From: a bacterium D16-56
GTDB taxonomy: Bacteria > Bacillota > Clostridia > Lachnospirales > Lachnospiraceae
Length of the DNA stretch: 64,000 nucleotides
Direction of reading: 5' to 3'
Assembly (NCBI GenBank): GCA_003611875.1
Contig: RAYY01000004.1
Span: 1-64,000 of the forward strand
Part shown: piece by piece, positions 15,631 to 25,216 of the stretch
Layout of the letters: each line of letters starts with the position of its first letter
How positions within the stretch are numbered: the stretch's first letter is position 1
Translations under genes and position numbers: made by a program
Notes under the pieces: generated by a model
Seen by the model: only the letters and a program-made list of their open reading frames with translations
What the model was told of the DNA's origin: nothing
Databases searched by the model: none

Positions 15631-17733
15631 TTTGACGTTCTGTGTCAAAGCACTCGGGACGCAAAATTTCTTCCGCAGCATTTTCCAGACGGTCACGCAG
15701 TAGGAGGCCGTGAGCTCGTCTTTCAAGAGTAAATGGAACTCGTCAAAGTAGCACCATGTAGCGGTTCCCTGTGCAAAGTTGGCCGATACCTGCGAATTAA
15801 CTAAATCCTGCATAATCAGCATGGCGATTGTCCGCAGGCCCGCCCCGAGCTTCTTTAGGTCGAGGCAGACAAGGCGGCTTGACAGGTCAACATCGGTTTC
15901 ATGGTTGAATACATTGAGGGAGCCCGACACATAGATTTCCAGCGAGGTTGCCAGCCGCGCCGCCTCCGGCTCCGTCTGTTTGCACAGGAGCGTATACAGG
16001 TCTTGGAGTATCGGCATTTTGGCCGCTCCGGGGTCTTGCAGATAGTCCCGGTACATGAGCCGCACACAGCGGTCAATGACTGTCCGCTCCACGGGTTGAA
16101 GGCCATCCTTGCCGCCCACAATCAGCTCCATCAGCGAGAGAATGAAGTCCGCTTTCAGCGCCATTGGGTTTTCCTCCCCAGTGTCAAAGTCAGCGGATAT
16201 GTCCATCGGGTTGATGTGGTGCGGGCTGTTAGGCGCAATCTCCACCACCTGCCCGCCAAGCCGCCGTACCAGAGCGGAATATTCCCCCATTGGGTCTACG
16301 ATGATAATGCGGTCCTTTGTGGCAAGGAATACGTTGACTAATTCTCTTTTTCCGGCAAAACTTTTCCCACTTCCCGGAACTCCAAGGTATATCCCGTTGG
16401 GATTTTTAAGTTTCTTGCGGTTTGCCATGATGACGTTATGGGAAAGAGCGTTCAGGCCGTAATAGACCGCTTCCCCGTCCATGCGGAGCTCTTGGGTCAG
16501 GAAGGGAATGAAAATCGCGGTGCTGCTGGTTGTCAGGCCCCGCTGGATCTCCACGGCGTTACAGCCGAGGGGAAGGGAGGACAGAAAGCCCTGTTCCTGC
16601 TGGAAGTCCAGCCGCCGGATTGTGCAGTTGTATTTCTGCGTGATACCGGAAACCGTGAAAATCTCGTTTTCAAGCTGTTCCCGCGTGGGGGCCATGTTGA
16701 CAATCAGGAAGGTTAAAAGAAACATTCTCTCGTTGCGGCTCTGCAAATCCTCCAGCAAGGTTTTTGCGTCCTTGCTGAACGTCACAAGGTCGGGTGGGAG
16801 AATGTCCATGTCGTAGCCCGAGCGGACAGCCTTTTTCTGTTCCTCCATCTTCATTTTGTCAATGTCCGAGAGCTTGCCTTTAATCGTCTTGATGGCCTTT
16901 GACTGGTCTACCGTCTGAATGTGCATGGTGACGGTCATTTCCGTGTCCAGCTCCAGAAGCTCCGCAAGCAGTTTATCCGAGAGCTCCGAGGCGGTTATCT
17001 GTAAATAAGAAGCCGCGCCCCATGTTGCCCCCACCTTGAAGAACCGGCCCCGGCGGAAATCAAAGCTGGTCGGGGCGATAAAGTCTTTTGTTGTCATGCC
17101 TGTCTGCGGTATCTGCTCCCATGTGAATGTGAAGGGCTCCCGGCCTCCGGGGTGGAGCTGGCCGTGAAGGATTTCCAGACGCTCCCGCCCGGGAAGGGGT
17201 CGCGACTGGACGCCTAATTGTTTGAAATTCCCCATAATGTCGGCCTCTATCCGCTCCAGACGGGGCCGCGCCGCCTTCACGCTGTCCGCCGGAACGCCAA
17301 AGGTAATGAGCTTCGTGCGGACAATGCCGTTGTTGCTTTTGGCAATCTGGTTTTCCAGCATTTCCACATACTCGGCCCGGATACTGTCAAACTCGTCATG
17401 CCTCGGGGCGATATTCACGGTGTACTTGCTTTCAGGCCGGGAACGGTGGTTGATGAATGAAAGCTGGAAGGGCAGGGCGCTGTCAAAGTAGTTCAGAAAA
17501 GAGCTCCACCCGTCAAAGATGGCCGACTGATCTTCGGCCTGTGCGAGCTGGTAGTTGATGTCCTCAAACTCCACCGTCTTTGTGTAAACGCCGTTGTTTA
17601 AGCGGCATACGCCGTCCTTAAACATTTCCCGAAACGGGATTGTCTGCTGTGCGGTCTGCGGCCCCGCCTGTTTCCGGCCCTTATCGCCCGCCCGCTTGGG
17701 CGCGGCCTGTTTTACCTCTTTTCCTTTTCGCAA
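15631..17733 (-). CDS. virB4: VirB4/TraE conjugation ATPase, 5' exon
   Basis: 701 codons from TTG at 17733 (AGGAGG eight bases upstream), joined to 12880-13158 for a 793-residue protein. Walker A GVPGSGKS at 451-458, Walker B region CYFDEFHLLL near the exon end, and a conserved N-terminal half (GVYTKTVEFEDINYQLAQAE, IAPTSFDFRRGRFFKVGATW). It powers assembly of the type IV secretion channel at the membrane. The start overlaps the 3' end of prgI by 53 bases. Upstream frame extension is spurious. Confidence 0.94.
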
Positions 17734-18115
17734 TCCTTGTACCTCCTTTCGGTGTGTCCTCCGGCCTCGGGCCAACTTGGCCCGAAGCGCTGGGGCCGCT
17801 CCATGCGGCATAGAAATTTTCGGTCTTGTAGGGCCGGACTTGGGGCCAGAGGAACCGGGCCCGGATATAGTTTCGCAGTATCTTTTCAAAGGGGAGGCCG
17901 TCACGCTCAAACATGGCAAAGAAAAAGAATGGGAGCATGAGGCCAATCATCAGGAACAGCGCGGGGCTGCTGCCAATTACAGGGCGGGTCAGCAGATAGA
18001 CGGGGATTCCCACCGCCGCCGCGCCCGAGAAACAAATAAGCTGGCGCTTCGTCAGGTTGAAGGCCAGCTTGGTCTTTACTTTTGATAAATCTTTTGGAAC
18101 CTGCACATAGGGCAA
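17681..18115 (-). CDS. prgI: PrgI-family membrane protein with palindrome-derived tail
   Basis: 144 residues from TTG at 18115 (AGGAGG nine bases upstream): MPYVQVPKDLSKVKTKLAFN, then two membrane segments (LICFSGAAAVGIPVYLLTRP, IGSSPALFLMIGLMLPFFFF) and LPFEKILRNYIRARFLWPQV. This is the VirB3-like PrgI family that couples to VirB4. After NFYAAWSG the protein runs through the palindrome (SGQVGPRP) and 30 more basic residues overlapping the virB4 start. The original stop was probably before the palindrome. Confidence 0.88.
   Translation of the reverse strand: MPYVQVPKDLSKVKTKLAFNLTKRQLICFSGAAAVGIPVYLLTRPVIGSSPALFLMIGLMLPFFFFAMFERDGLPFEKILRNYIRARFLWPQVRPYKTENFYAAWSGPSASGQVGPRPEDTPKGGTRIAKRKRGKTGRAQAGGR
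17765..17787. repeat. ICE palindrome copy 10, inside prgI 3' end
   Basis: Arms CCTCGGGCCAA/TTGGCCCGAAG. In frame (SGQVGPR) and just upstream of the virB4 Shine-Dalgarno. Confidence 0.95.
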
Positions 18116-18137
18116 AGCTCAAAACCTCCTTTCATCA

Positions 18138-18160
18138 CCTCGGGCCAACTTGGCCCGAAG
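18138..18160. repeat. ICE palindrome copy 11
   Basis: Starts three bases after the DUF7007-like stop codon, before the prgI Shine-Dalgarno. Confidence 0.95.
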
Positions 18161-18163
18161 CGG

Positions 18164-18793
18164 TTATCGTGTCTCACCCCGGGCCGCGTCCTGCCGGACA
18201 GCGGGCCGGGCGGTTTCTCTCCCGCGCTTCCGCGCCCTCCAATATGCGGGATTGTGTTCCCGGAGAGATTGATTGATGTTTTCTTCATACGCCTCCTTGT
18301 TTCTGATCCGGTCGGGGATTTTCCAGAGCCGCTTATCCAGCAGTTCCCGGAAAACGACTTCCTCCTGTGTATCTTCCTCAAAGCAGAGATAGCCGCCCTG
18401 CCGGAATCCGCATTTCTTTGCGGCAGGGGAGAGAAAAGCCGCCACTTCCTTTGAAACCATTGTCCCGCCGTGGCTGGCGGTGCTTACCAGAAAGACGCCC
18501 GGGCAGAGCGTGTCGCAGGTCTGCACCTTTCCCCACGGGGAGATTTTCGGTTCCGCGAACAGGCCAGGTGGATTTTCAGCACGGCTTTTTGCGGCCTGCA
18601 TAACCGCCACATTCTCTAAAATTGCTTTCAGTTCGGGGGAGAAATAGGCATACTCCCGTAAAACGCGGGCCGCGTTTCCGCCGCATTGTTCCATCAGGGC
18701 AGTATAGGCTTCACCGTCCGCCACCGTACAGCGGCCCACCATCTTCCCGGCATAGTAGCAGGCCGCGCCATACCCGGATTTTTTTCTTGCCAA
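18164..18793 (-). CDS. DUF7007-like ICE protein
   Basis: 209 residues from TTG at 18793 with AGGAGG eight bases upstream; the longer upstream frame is palindrome and neighbour antisense. Begins LARKKSGYGAACYYAGKMVG; the core is VQTCDTLCPGVFLVSTASHG, then MVSKEVAAFLSPAAKKCGFR, YLCFEEDTQEEVVFRELLDK and ENINQSLREHNPAYW. I recognise the last half from hypothetical proteins of Tn1549-like elements. No enzyme motif is seen. Lies alone between two palindromes in the transfer operon. Confidence 0.6.
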   Translation of the reverse strand: MARKKSGYGAACYYAGKMVGRCTVADGEAYTALMEQCGGNAARVLREYAYFSPELKAILENVAVMQAAKSRAENPPGLFAEPKISPWGKVQTCDTLCPGVFLVSTASHGGTMVSKEVAAFLSPAAKKCGFRQGGYLCFEEDTQEEVVFRELLDKRLWKIPDRIRNKEAYEENINQSLREHNPAYWRARKRGRETARPAVRQDAARGETR

Positions 18794-18820
18794 TGAAAAC
18801 GCCTCCTTTCCGCCGGGGAA

Positions 18821-18843
18821 CCTCGGGCCAACTTGGCCCGAAG
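18821..18843. repeat. ICE palindrome copy 12
   Basis: Starts two bases after the SpoVG-domain gene stop codon. Confidence 0.95.
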
Positions 18844-18845
18844 TA

Positions 18846-19547
18846 TTACCGCTCCGCCGCCTTCGCTGGCTTTTCCTTCGGGGCTCGGGCGGCGTTCTCC
18901 TTTGCCGCCTTCTTCGTTCCGGCCTCCAACTGGCCCTTGATGGACGCCTTTTCCGGTGGCGGGGCCTGCCGGGCGGCGGCAATCCGGGCCTGCAACTTTT
19001 CTATCTCCTGTTGGTACGCCTCCAAAATCGCCCCGTGAAGTTCCTCCCGGAACTCCTTTGTGATGGGCTTCACCGTGTCCCGGTAGCCTGTCCGGCTGCT
19101 CTTGTCCGGTTTGCTCGGCATACCCACATACAGGCCCTTGTCACTCTGTAAAATCTTGAAGTCCTCCACCACAAAGCAGTCGTTGAGCTTCACGGTGGCA
19201 AAGCCCACCAGATTTTTGATGGGGTCAATGGGCCGGGCGGTTACGTCCAGCTTTAGGCCGGAGCCGCCGGGGGCCTCCTGTTCCGGGGCCTGCGCGCCCG
19301 TGGTCTTTTCCTCACTCATTGTCATTTCCTCCTTTCCGGACCGAGGAAGAACCTCCCCGCCCTCGTAGCGGTAGCCTGCCCGTCTGATTGCGGCCAGCGT
19401 TTCCGCAGACACATTTCCGTTTAACTGAATATCCGTGTCGGCCATGAAGCGCAGGGTGTCCGCCCCGGTGAAGTCCTCCGCCAGTTTTCCATGCCATAGC
19501 GGCTGAATACTCCCGTCCGAGGCTGCCCCGTACCGTCTCGGGGCCAT
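18846..19547 (-). CDS. SpoVG-domain protein with N-terminal extension
   Basis: 233 residues if started at ATG 19547 (GAGGTGAGG upstream). A second good start, ATG 19319, has AGGAGG eight bases away and would give 157 residues. Residues ~95-175 form a SpoVG-like domain (DVTARPIDPIKNLVGFATVK, LNDCFVVEDFKILQSDKGLY, VGMPSKPDKSSRTGYRDTVK), followed by a helix and a Lys/Ala-rich tail. The first ~75 residues (DTLRFMADTDIQLNGNVSAE, TLAAIRRAGYRYEGGEVLP) look coding and may be a formerly separate gene fused in frame. SpoVG domains bind nucleic acid. Confidence 0.8.
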   Translation of the reverse strand: MAPRRYGAASDGSIQPLWHGKLAEDFTGADTLRFMADTDIQLNGNVSAETLAAIRRAGYRYEGGEVLPRSGKEEMTMSEEKTTGAQAPEQEAPGGSGLKLDVTARPIDPIKNLVGFATVKLNDCFVVEDFKILQSDKGLYVGMPSKPDKSSRTGYRDTVKPITKEFREELHGAILEAYQQEIEKLQARIAAARQAPPPEKASIKGQLEAGTKKAAKENAARAPKEKPAKAAER

Positions 19548-19568
19548 AGCCTCACCTCGTTTCTGAAA

Positions 19569-19591
19569 CCTCGGGCCAAGTTGGCCCGAAG
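19569..19591. repeat. ICE palindrome copy 13
   Basis: Central base G on the plus strand. Ten bases after the trbL stop. Confidence 0.95.
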
Positions 19592-19601
19592 CTCCGCCTT
19601 A

Positions 19602-19876
19602 TCAATGAGCGCCAAAGATGGATTTTGCGAGGGAGCCCGTCTTAAAGAGCGTAAAGCAGAGCAGGACGGTATAGCCCACACAGCCCCATATCGCGCCGAT
19701 CATGTCCCCGCCCGTGGCAATCCCCTGTATCAGCACCGCATAGATTGCGACACAGACGATAATCAAAAGCCCTTGAAAGCCCACCGCCAGCAGGGAGCGG
19801 AAATAGTTCTGGCCCATGCTCCCGATTTCCCGGTTGACTACCGTTGCAAGGGGAATCGGGGCAAGGCTCGTCATTA
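19602..19876 (-). CDS. trbL: VirB6/TrbL conjugation protein, 3' exon
   Basis: Exon after group II intron 2: begins TA-ATG-ACG so that, joined to ...TAC-C, the protein reads EIY-LMTSLAPIPLATVVNREI. It carries two membrane segments (LAVGFQGLLIIVCVAIYAVL, AIWGCVGYTVLLCFTLFKTG) and ends SIFGAH. Together with 22465-23056 it makes a 288-residue polytopic protein of the mating channel. Confidence 0.9.
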
Positions 19877-22464
19877 GTAAGGTAAGAACCCGGCGCCTTG
19901 CCATATCACTATGGCAGGTTTCCGAAAACTCCCCTCCGAACCGGACTTACACCTCTCAATGTATCCGGCTCTCCAGATGTCAGTCTAATTTCCCTGCGTG
20001 TAACTTATCGTGACAGTCAATACAGAGTGCCATTGTCTTGCGCCTGCGCCCAATCATGGCGATTTCCCATTGTTTCCTGCCACTTAAATCTTTGAGTTTT
20101 CGTACATGGTGTACTTCAAGCGGCACATTCTCTGCGCCGCACCACTCGCATTTATTCGCTTGAAGTCTTTTTATCAAGCTGTTGCGCCCGTAGTTCTCAA
20201 CCACTCTTGCCACTATGTCGGGGTTGCCGCTTTCGACTTTGGTATTCCGGCGGAACCCATTGTTGTAGAACAGCACTTTACCCACTTTGCCGTTTTTCTT
20301 CGGATATTCCACTGCAAAATCTTTCCCTTGGCGGTACTTGCGTATAATTCTGCTGATTCTTGTTCGGTATTTTCCAGCAAAAGTTTTGAGCATACTGTAT
20401 CTCATTACATAGTAGAAGTTATTGAGTACGGACACGTTGTTTGCGAGCCGGTAGTAGTTATACAATCCACGGATTTCTGCATTGTACTGGTTTAGGATTT
20501 CCAAGTCGTCCAGGTGCAACAGGCGGATGCGCCGGACTGGTTCCCAGACCTCTTTGTTTCCATTCTGTTTGTCGTATTTAATCTTGAGGGCATTGTAGGA
20601 GAGCAGGCGTTTTAACCATTTATCATGGGGAACATAGAGCAGGACTTTTCCGTTGTTCACTCGTCTGGTAGCCCCGGTTTTGGTCTTTTTGCTGTACTCG
20701 CCTTTGGTGATTGTGACCTCGTACCCCAGAAACTTTGCAAAGTCATGTCCGTGGGTAATCAGTGTCTTTTCCCCGGACATTTCCAGATGAAGTTTTTCCC
20801 GGATAAAACAGCCCACTTCTTGTTTTACCTGTTCTGCGTCCTCTTTACTGCCGATAACCCCTATCAGAAAATCATCCGCATACCGGACATAGCAAATCCT
20901 CTTATAGCTGTCGTCCATCTGGTCACTGTACGGCATGGATTTCAAACTTCGCCGCAGTTCCCGGATTTCCGCAATTAAGTCCTCTTTTTCTTCCTCGCTC
21001 ATTTTAGAAAGATTTCTTTTAAGCCGCTGTTCTTTTCCCCGGCAAACGTCCAGCTTCTTCTTGAACGCAGGATTGATTTTACGGCGGTTTCCGCAGTTGA
21101 ATTTCTCTGCGTATTCTGCCATATAGCTGTCCAGTTCGTTCATATAGATGTTTGCAAGGATTGGACTGATGATAGAGCCTTGGGGAGTGCCGGAGTAAGT
21201 ATTGTGATAATTCCAGTCCTCCATATATCCGGCTTTCAAAAACTTCCATAGCAGACCAATGAAATGTTCGTCTGCAATCCGCTTCCGCAGAATGTCAATC
21301 AGCACATGATGGTCTACATTGTCAAAACAGCCCTTTATATCCCCCTCAACGAACCACTTTGTTCCCGTAAAATATTTCTGCACATATTTGAGTGCCGTAT
21401 GGCAGCTTTTGTTTATGCGGAAACCGTGGGAGTAGTCGCTGAAAGTTGGCTCATAGATGCTCTCTAAGATGAGCCGCACCACCTCCTGTATCAGTTTGTC
21501 GTCAAATGACGGTATTCCCAGAGGGCGCATTTTCCCATTGGATTTCGGGATATACGTTCTCCTCGCCGGGGTGGGCTGGTAGCTGAAATCACGCATTTTT
21601 TCAATGAGGGCGTTTATCCTTGCCATTCCCATACCGTCAATGGTTTTGCCGTCTGTTCCGGCTGTCATGTTGCCTGGTTTCGCCTGTATCCGCTGGTATG
21701 TCAGCAGATAGAATTGTGGATTGTACAGATTGCGGTATAACCGCCCATACTTGTAACTCTTGTTACACGCCTTGGATTTCAGGCTTTCCAACACATTTTC
21801 AGGACTTCTCATAATGCCTCACGCACCTTTCCTTTTTATGAATTGGTTGACATCCTGCCTCCCTTCGCCATGTAGACGGCTTTCCCGCCCTCGGACTACT
21901 ACGGAGGCTCCGTTGCCATGCCGGATATTCAGCGTCATCTTTCTTGGGTTTTTACCCCTTGAAATTTATCGCCTTGCGGCATTACGCATAGCCGGATAAT
22001 CCCGGCGTTCCGGTTTAGGCAATCTCCAGTTAGACACTTTGGGAAAAGCGTATTGTGATGTCGGTAATGGGTTTTCGTCCTTTTCCGCTTATTGCGGCTG
22101 GCTGTCATAAGTATCGTGCGGTCTGTGTTTACCTGTCACATTCCGCTATGACATACGGCGAATACAACCATCCTGCGCCGCCGGGTCGAGTATCCCGCCT
22201 CGGACTGCCCTTAAAGCAGTTTAGCCTTGTTCCTCATTCACAATGTTGCGTCTTGCCGCTCAGTCGTGGGTAGATGGTTTCCCCAACTTGCGATTTTTCC
22301 GGTACGCTATTGTCCCCCTTATGGTTTCCCTCCGGAGTAAACCGAATGACGCTAAAGTGACGTTTTTCACATCTTTGATACTTTTCTTTACCGGCTTGCC
22401 AAAGCCGGATTCCCAAAATGCCCGCGTACCGCCTTTGGATGAAAAGCGGCACTTCTGGACGCGC
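19877..22464 (-). mobile_element. Group II intron 2, inserted in trbL, with GC 5' end
   Basis: 2,588 bases. 3' end CTTACCTTAC before exon TAATGACG; domain V at 19971-19938. The 5' end that restores the trbL frame reads GCGCGTCCAG rather than the usual GTGCG. 21813-22464 holds ribozyme domains I-IV only. Both introns share orientation with the host transcript. Confidence 0.92.
19980..21812 (-). CDS. ltrA: Group II intron reverse transcriptase/maturase (intron 2)
   Basis: 610 residues, intact. TYIPKSNGKMRPLGIPSFDD, FVEGDIKGCFDNVDHHVLID, GTPQGSIISPILANIYMNEL and CYVRYADDFLIG (YADD 311-314) are the RT blocks. Maturase domain follows, then an HNH nuclease with CEWCGAENVPLEVHHVRKLK and CIDCHDKLHAG. 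Similar in layout to the intron 1 protein but clearly diverged, so the two introns arrived independently rather than by recent duplication. Confidence 0.95.
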   Translation of the reverse strand: MRSPENVLESLKSKACNKSYKYGRLYRNLYNPQFYLLTYQRIQAKPGNMTAGTDGKTIDGMGMARINALIEKMRDFSYQPTPARRTYIPKSNGKMRPLGIPSFDDKLIQEVVRLILESIYEPTFSDYSHGFRINKSCHTALKYVQKYFTGTKWFVEGDIKGCFDNVDHHVLIDILRKRIADEHFIGLLWKFLKAGYMEDWNYHNTYSGTPQGSIISPILANIYMNELDSYMAEYAEKFNCGNRRKINPAFKKKLDVCRGKEQRLKRNLSKMSEEEKEDLIAEIRELRRSLKSMPYSDQMDDSYKRICYVRYADDFLIGVIGSKEDAEQVKQEVGCFIREKLHLEMSGEKTLITHGHDFAKFLGYEVTITKGEYSKKTKTGATRRVNNGKVLLYVPHDKWLKRLLSYNALKIKYDKQNGNKEVWEPVRRIRLLHLDDLEILNQYNAEIRGLYNYYRLANNVSVLNNFYYVMRYSMLKTFAGKYRTRISRIIRKYRQGKDFAVEYPKKNGKVGKVLFYNNGFRRNTKVESGNPDIVARVVENYGRNSLIKRLQANKCEWCGAENVPLEVHHVRKLKDLSGRKQWEIAMIGRRRKTMALCIDCHDKLHAGKLD

Positions 22465-23056
22465 GGTAAATTTCAATCATTCTCCCGTAGACAATCACGA
22501 AAATCACGATATTGAGAGCGGTCATGGTAAAGCCCACAAAGAAGGATTGGAGCCAGAGCCCAAGCAGGGGGCCGAGCTCCATCGCCTCCAACTGCGTCTC
22601 CATATCGGCCAGCATATCCGGGGTGATTTCGGTGCTCCCCTGTATCAGTCCCGCCGACTGCTGGACAACGGACTGCGCCATATCAAACACGCCCATCACG
22701 ATATTGAAGGTGTTGGACAGAATGAGAATGGCGCAGAAGGTCTTGAATATCCACTTGAAAAATATCCATGTGTCTATGTCGTGCAGGTTGTTACGCTCTA
22801 TGAGTAACTGGATGAGTTCATAGCACATGACAAAGGTGAGCACCAGCCCGGCGATTGGGAGAATGACAGTCTCGGAGAGCTGCCGTATCATGGAGAAAAC
22901 CCCGGCGTTCCATGCCGCCGGGGCCGTCCCCACTTGGTCTGCAATCTCTCCGACCTGCGCGTTTACATTGTCAAAGAGCCCACCGAGGTTGCCCATGATA
23001 CCGGCAACCAGCAGGCCCTTGAGCCATTCCGCGATTGCGTCGAAGATTATCTGCAT
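22465..23056 (-). CDS. trbL: VirB6/TrbL conjugation protein, 5' exon
   Basis: 197 codons plus one base, starting MQIIFDAIAEWLKGLLVAGI. Several membrane helices: LSETVILPIAGLVLTFVMCY, WIFKTFCAILILSNTFNIVM, LWLQSFFVGFTMTALNIVIF. The exon ends GRMIEIY-C at 22465, then intron 2. Reading on into the intron gives only RASRSAAFHPK..., not conserved. Channel component of the type IV secretion system; lies 17 bases after the Maff2 gene. Confidence 0.9.
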
Positions 23057-23072
23057 GGCGTCTCCTTATCGT

Positions 23073-23288
23073 TTAGCTGAACAGGCCGGACAGCAGGGGA
23101 ATGAGCGTCGTTCCAATCAGGATAATCCCGCCGCCGCTCATAAGCTGTTTAATTCCCTGGCTCTTGGCTCCCGGGTTGTCCGAGCCGTAACCTTCCAAAA
23201 GATTGACCACGCCCCAGACCCCGAGGCCCGCGCCGATAGCAATAACAAGGATTTTCAGGGTGTCGATAGCAGAAGCAAAAAATTCCAT
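23073..23288 (-). CDS. Maff2-family mobile-element membrane protein
   Basis: 71 residues from ATG at 23288 (GGAGG upstream): MEFFASAIDTLKILVIAIGA, then GLGVWGVVNLLEGYGSDNPG and GGIILIGTTLIPLLSGLFS. Two membrane helices and a short loop, the size and pattern of VirB2-like pilin or channel proteins. The Maff2 family is a constant neighbour of TrbL in Tn1549-like elements. Pilin-like role inferred. Confidence 0.88.
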   Translation of the reverse strand: MEFFASAIDTLKILVIAIGAGLGVWGVVNLLEGYGSDNPGAKSQGIKQLMSGGGIILIGTTLIPLLSGLFS

Positions 23289-23372
23289 ATAGTTTCCTCC
23301 ATTCAAATTGTTTGTTGTTGTGGGGCCAGAGCCCCGGCTACAAAAAAAGCCGCCCATTTCAGGCGGCGGGAG

Positions 23373-23395
23373 CTTCGGGCCAACTTGGCCCGAAG
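23373..23395. repeat. ICE palindrome copy 14
   Basis: Perfect arms. Immediately adjacent (0 bases) to the VirD4 stop codon. Confidence 0.95.
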
Positions 23396-25216
23396 TCAGG
23401 CGAAGGCGTCCGGGTCGTCCAGATCGTCATAGTTGAGAATATCGTCCTCGGCGCTGTCTGCGTCCCCGGCCGCGTAAACCTCGTAGACTTCTTCAGGGTT
23501 CAGCTTCAACCGGGTGCTAATCAGCTTTTCCAGACGGAAGGCGTTGCGCTTCTTGTCTGCCTCCGCCGTGTATTTATAGTTCGGGTGCTTTTTCAAATCG
23601 TACTTTGGGGACAGGAAGGGCCGGAGCCCCCGAAGCTGTAAGATACATTTGCTCCCGTCCATTGTGGTGAGCTCGTCCATTGTCATCAGCTCTTTTCCGA
23701 GCCGCTGGAGGTTCTGGCCGTAGCTTTCCGACTGGCCCCGCGTCCGGCTCTCGGTATACATGGAGATAGTCTCTTTTCCCAGTACCTCCGAGATTTCCTT
23801 AATCGTGGAGTGCTCCCGGCCCCCGAGGAAGATAACCGAATCCATATTTCCTAAGATGGTTTCGGAATTGTCTTTATACAGGGCCTTGCACTGGCTCATG
23901 GCCTGATAGAACAGGCACAGGCTGATTTCCCGGGAGCGAATCACAGCGACCATTTTTTCGAGCTGCGGCACCTGTCCCGTGTTGGCGGCCTCGTCCCACA
24001 GCACCCGTACATGATGGGGGAGCCGCCCGCCGTAGACGTTATCGGCTTTCTCACAAAGCAGGTTGAACATCTGCGAGAAGGCAAGGGCCACGATAAAGTT
24101 GTAGGTGCTGTCCGTGTCGGAAATGCAGAAGAACAGCGCCGTTTTCTCGTCCCCGAGCCTGTCAAGCTCTAACTCGTCATAGCTCATAATCTCCCGGAGC
24201 TCCGCAATATCGAAGGGGGCCAGACGTGCGCCACAGCTAATCAAGATACTTTTCGCTGTCTTGCCGCTGGAAAGGCGGTACTTGGCATATTGGCGCACCG
24301 CGAAGCATTGGGGCTTGCGCTTGGCGAGGCCGTCAAACATATAATCAACGGCATTTTTGAAACTTTCATCATCCTCCCTTACTTCCATGCTGTTAATCAT
24401 TTCGACTAACGTGTTCATGTTCCGTTCTTCCTCCGGCCCTTCAAAGACGATATAGGCCACAAGGGCGCAGTACAAAAGCGTCTCGGCCTTCGTCCAGAAC
24501 TCGTCCCCCTCTTTCCCTTGTCCCTTTGTGTTGGTTATCAGGGCGTTGACAAATTTCAGAACGTCGCTCTCTGTCTTGATGTAGGCCATCGGGTTATAGT
24601 GCATACTCTTTCGGAAGTCCACCGAATTGAATACCTTGATTTTATAGCCCTTCCTCTTTTGCAGGAAATGTCCCACTTGGGAGAGGACGCCGCCTTTCGG
24701 ATCTACGCACACATACGAGGAATGAGCTTGAAGGAGCTGCGGGGTCAGCCAGAACCGGGTCTTTCCCGAGCCGGACGAACCGATAATACAGCAGTTGAGA
24801 TTTCGGGCGTTGGCCGGGATTTTGGGCCGGGTGTTCATAGTCAAAAATTCCGTCCCGGTCAGTATCACGTTGTTTTCAAACTTCGGGTCTACGAATGGGG
24901 CTATGTCTTTGGCCGTTCCCCAACGGGCCGAGCCGTATTCCACGTCCTTCCTGAATTTCTTTGCGTTCTTCACTTTGTTATAGACCATCAGCCGGAGCAC
25001 CACGGCCCCCACAAGGCCCACCAGCAAATCGAAGCCAGCGAGGCCCGGCGTGATTGTCCCGAAAGCCGGGCCTATGGTTTTCATCATACCTATGAGCTTC
25101 GCGCCGAAGTCCGCACCTTCCGCGAGGCGGTAGGCCGTCCCCACCTTGCAGAAGAACCAGAAAATAAACAGGTACGGGAGATTGGGAACCACATATTTTT
25201 TGATTTTGGTGTTCAC
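23396..25216 (-). CDS. virD4: VirD4/TraG type IV coupling protein
   Basis: 606 residues. Two N-terminal membrane helices (LPYLFIFWFFCKVGTAY; FDLLVGLVGAVVLRLMVY), then VEYGSARWGTAKDIAPFV, Walker A GSSGSGKT at 146-153, SSYVCVDPKGGVLSQVGHFL and the Walker B region VRVLWDEAANTGQVPQLEKM. It brings the relaxase-DNA complex to the secretion channel and supplies energy. The acidic C-terminus (DADSAEDDILNYDDLDDPDA) may contact the relaxosome. Overlaps pcfB by four bases (ATGA). Confidence 0.96.
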   Translation of the reverse strand: MNTKIKKYVVPNLPYLFIFWFFCKVGTAYRLAEGADFGAKLIGMMKTIGPAFGTITPGLAGFDLLVGLVGAVVLRLMVYNKVKNAKKFRKDVEYGSARWGTAKDIAPFVDPKFENNVILTGTEFLTMNTRPKIPANARNLNCCIIGSSGSGKTRFWLTPQLLQAHSSYVCVDPKGGVLSQVGHFLQKRKGYKIKVFNSVDFRKSMHYNPMAYIKTESDVLKFVNALITNTKGQGKEGDEFWTKAETLLYCALVAYIVFEGPEEERNMNTLVEMINSMEVREDDESFKNAVDYMFDGLAKRKPQCFAVRQYAKYRLSSGKTAKSILISCGARLAPFDIAELREIMSYDELELDRLGDEKTALFFCISDTDSTYNFIVALAFSQMFNLLCEKADNVYGGRLPHHVRVLWDEAANTGQVPQLEKMVAVIRSREISLCLFYQAMSQCKALYKDNSETILGNMDSVIFLGGREHSTIKEISEVLGKETISMYTESRTRGQSESYGQNLQRLGKELMTMDELTTMDGSKCILQLRGLRPFLSPKYDLKKHPNYKYTAEADKKRNAFRLEKLISTRLKLNPEEVYEVYAAGDADSAEDDILNYDDLDDPDAFA

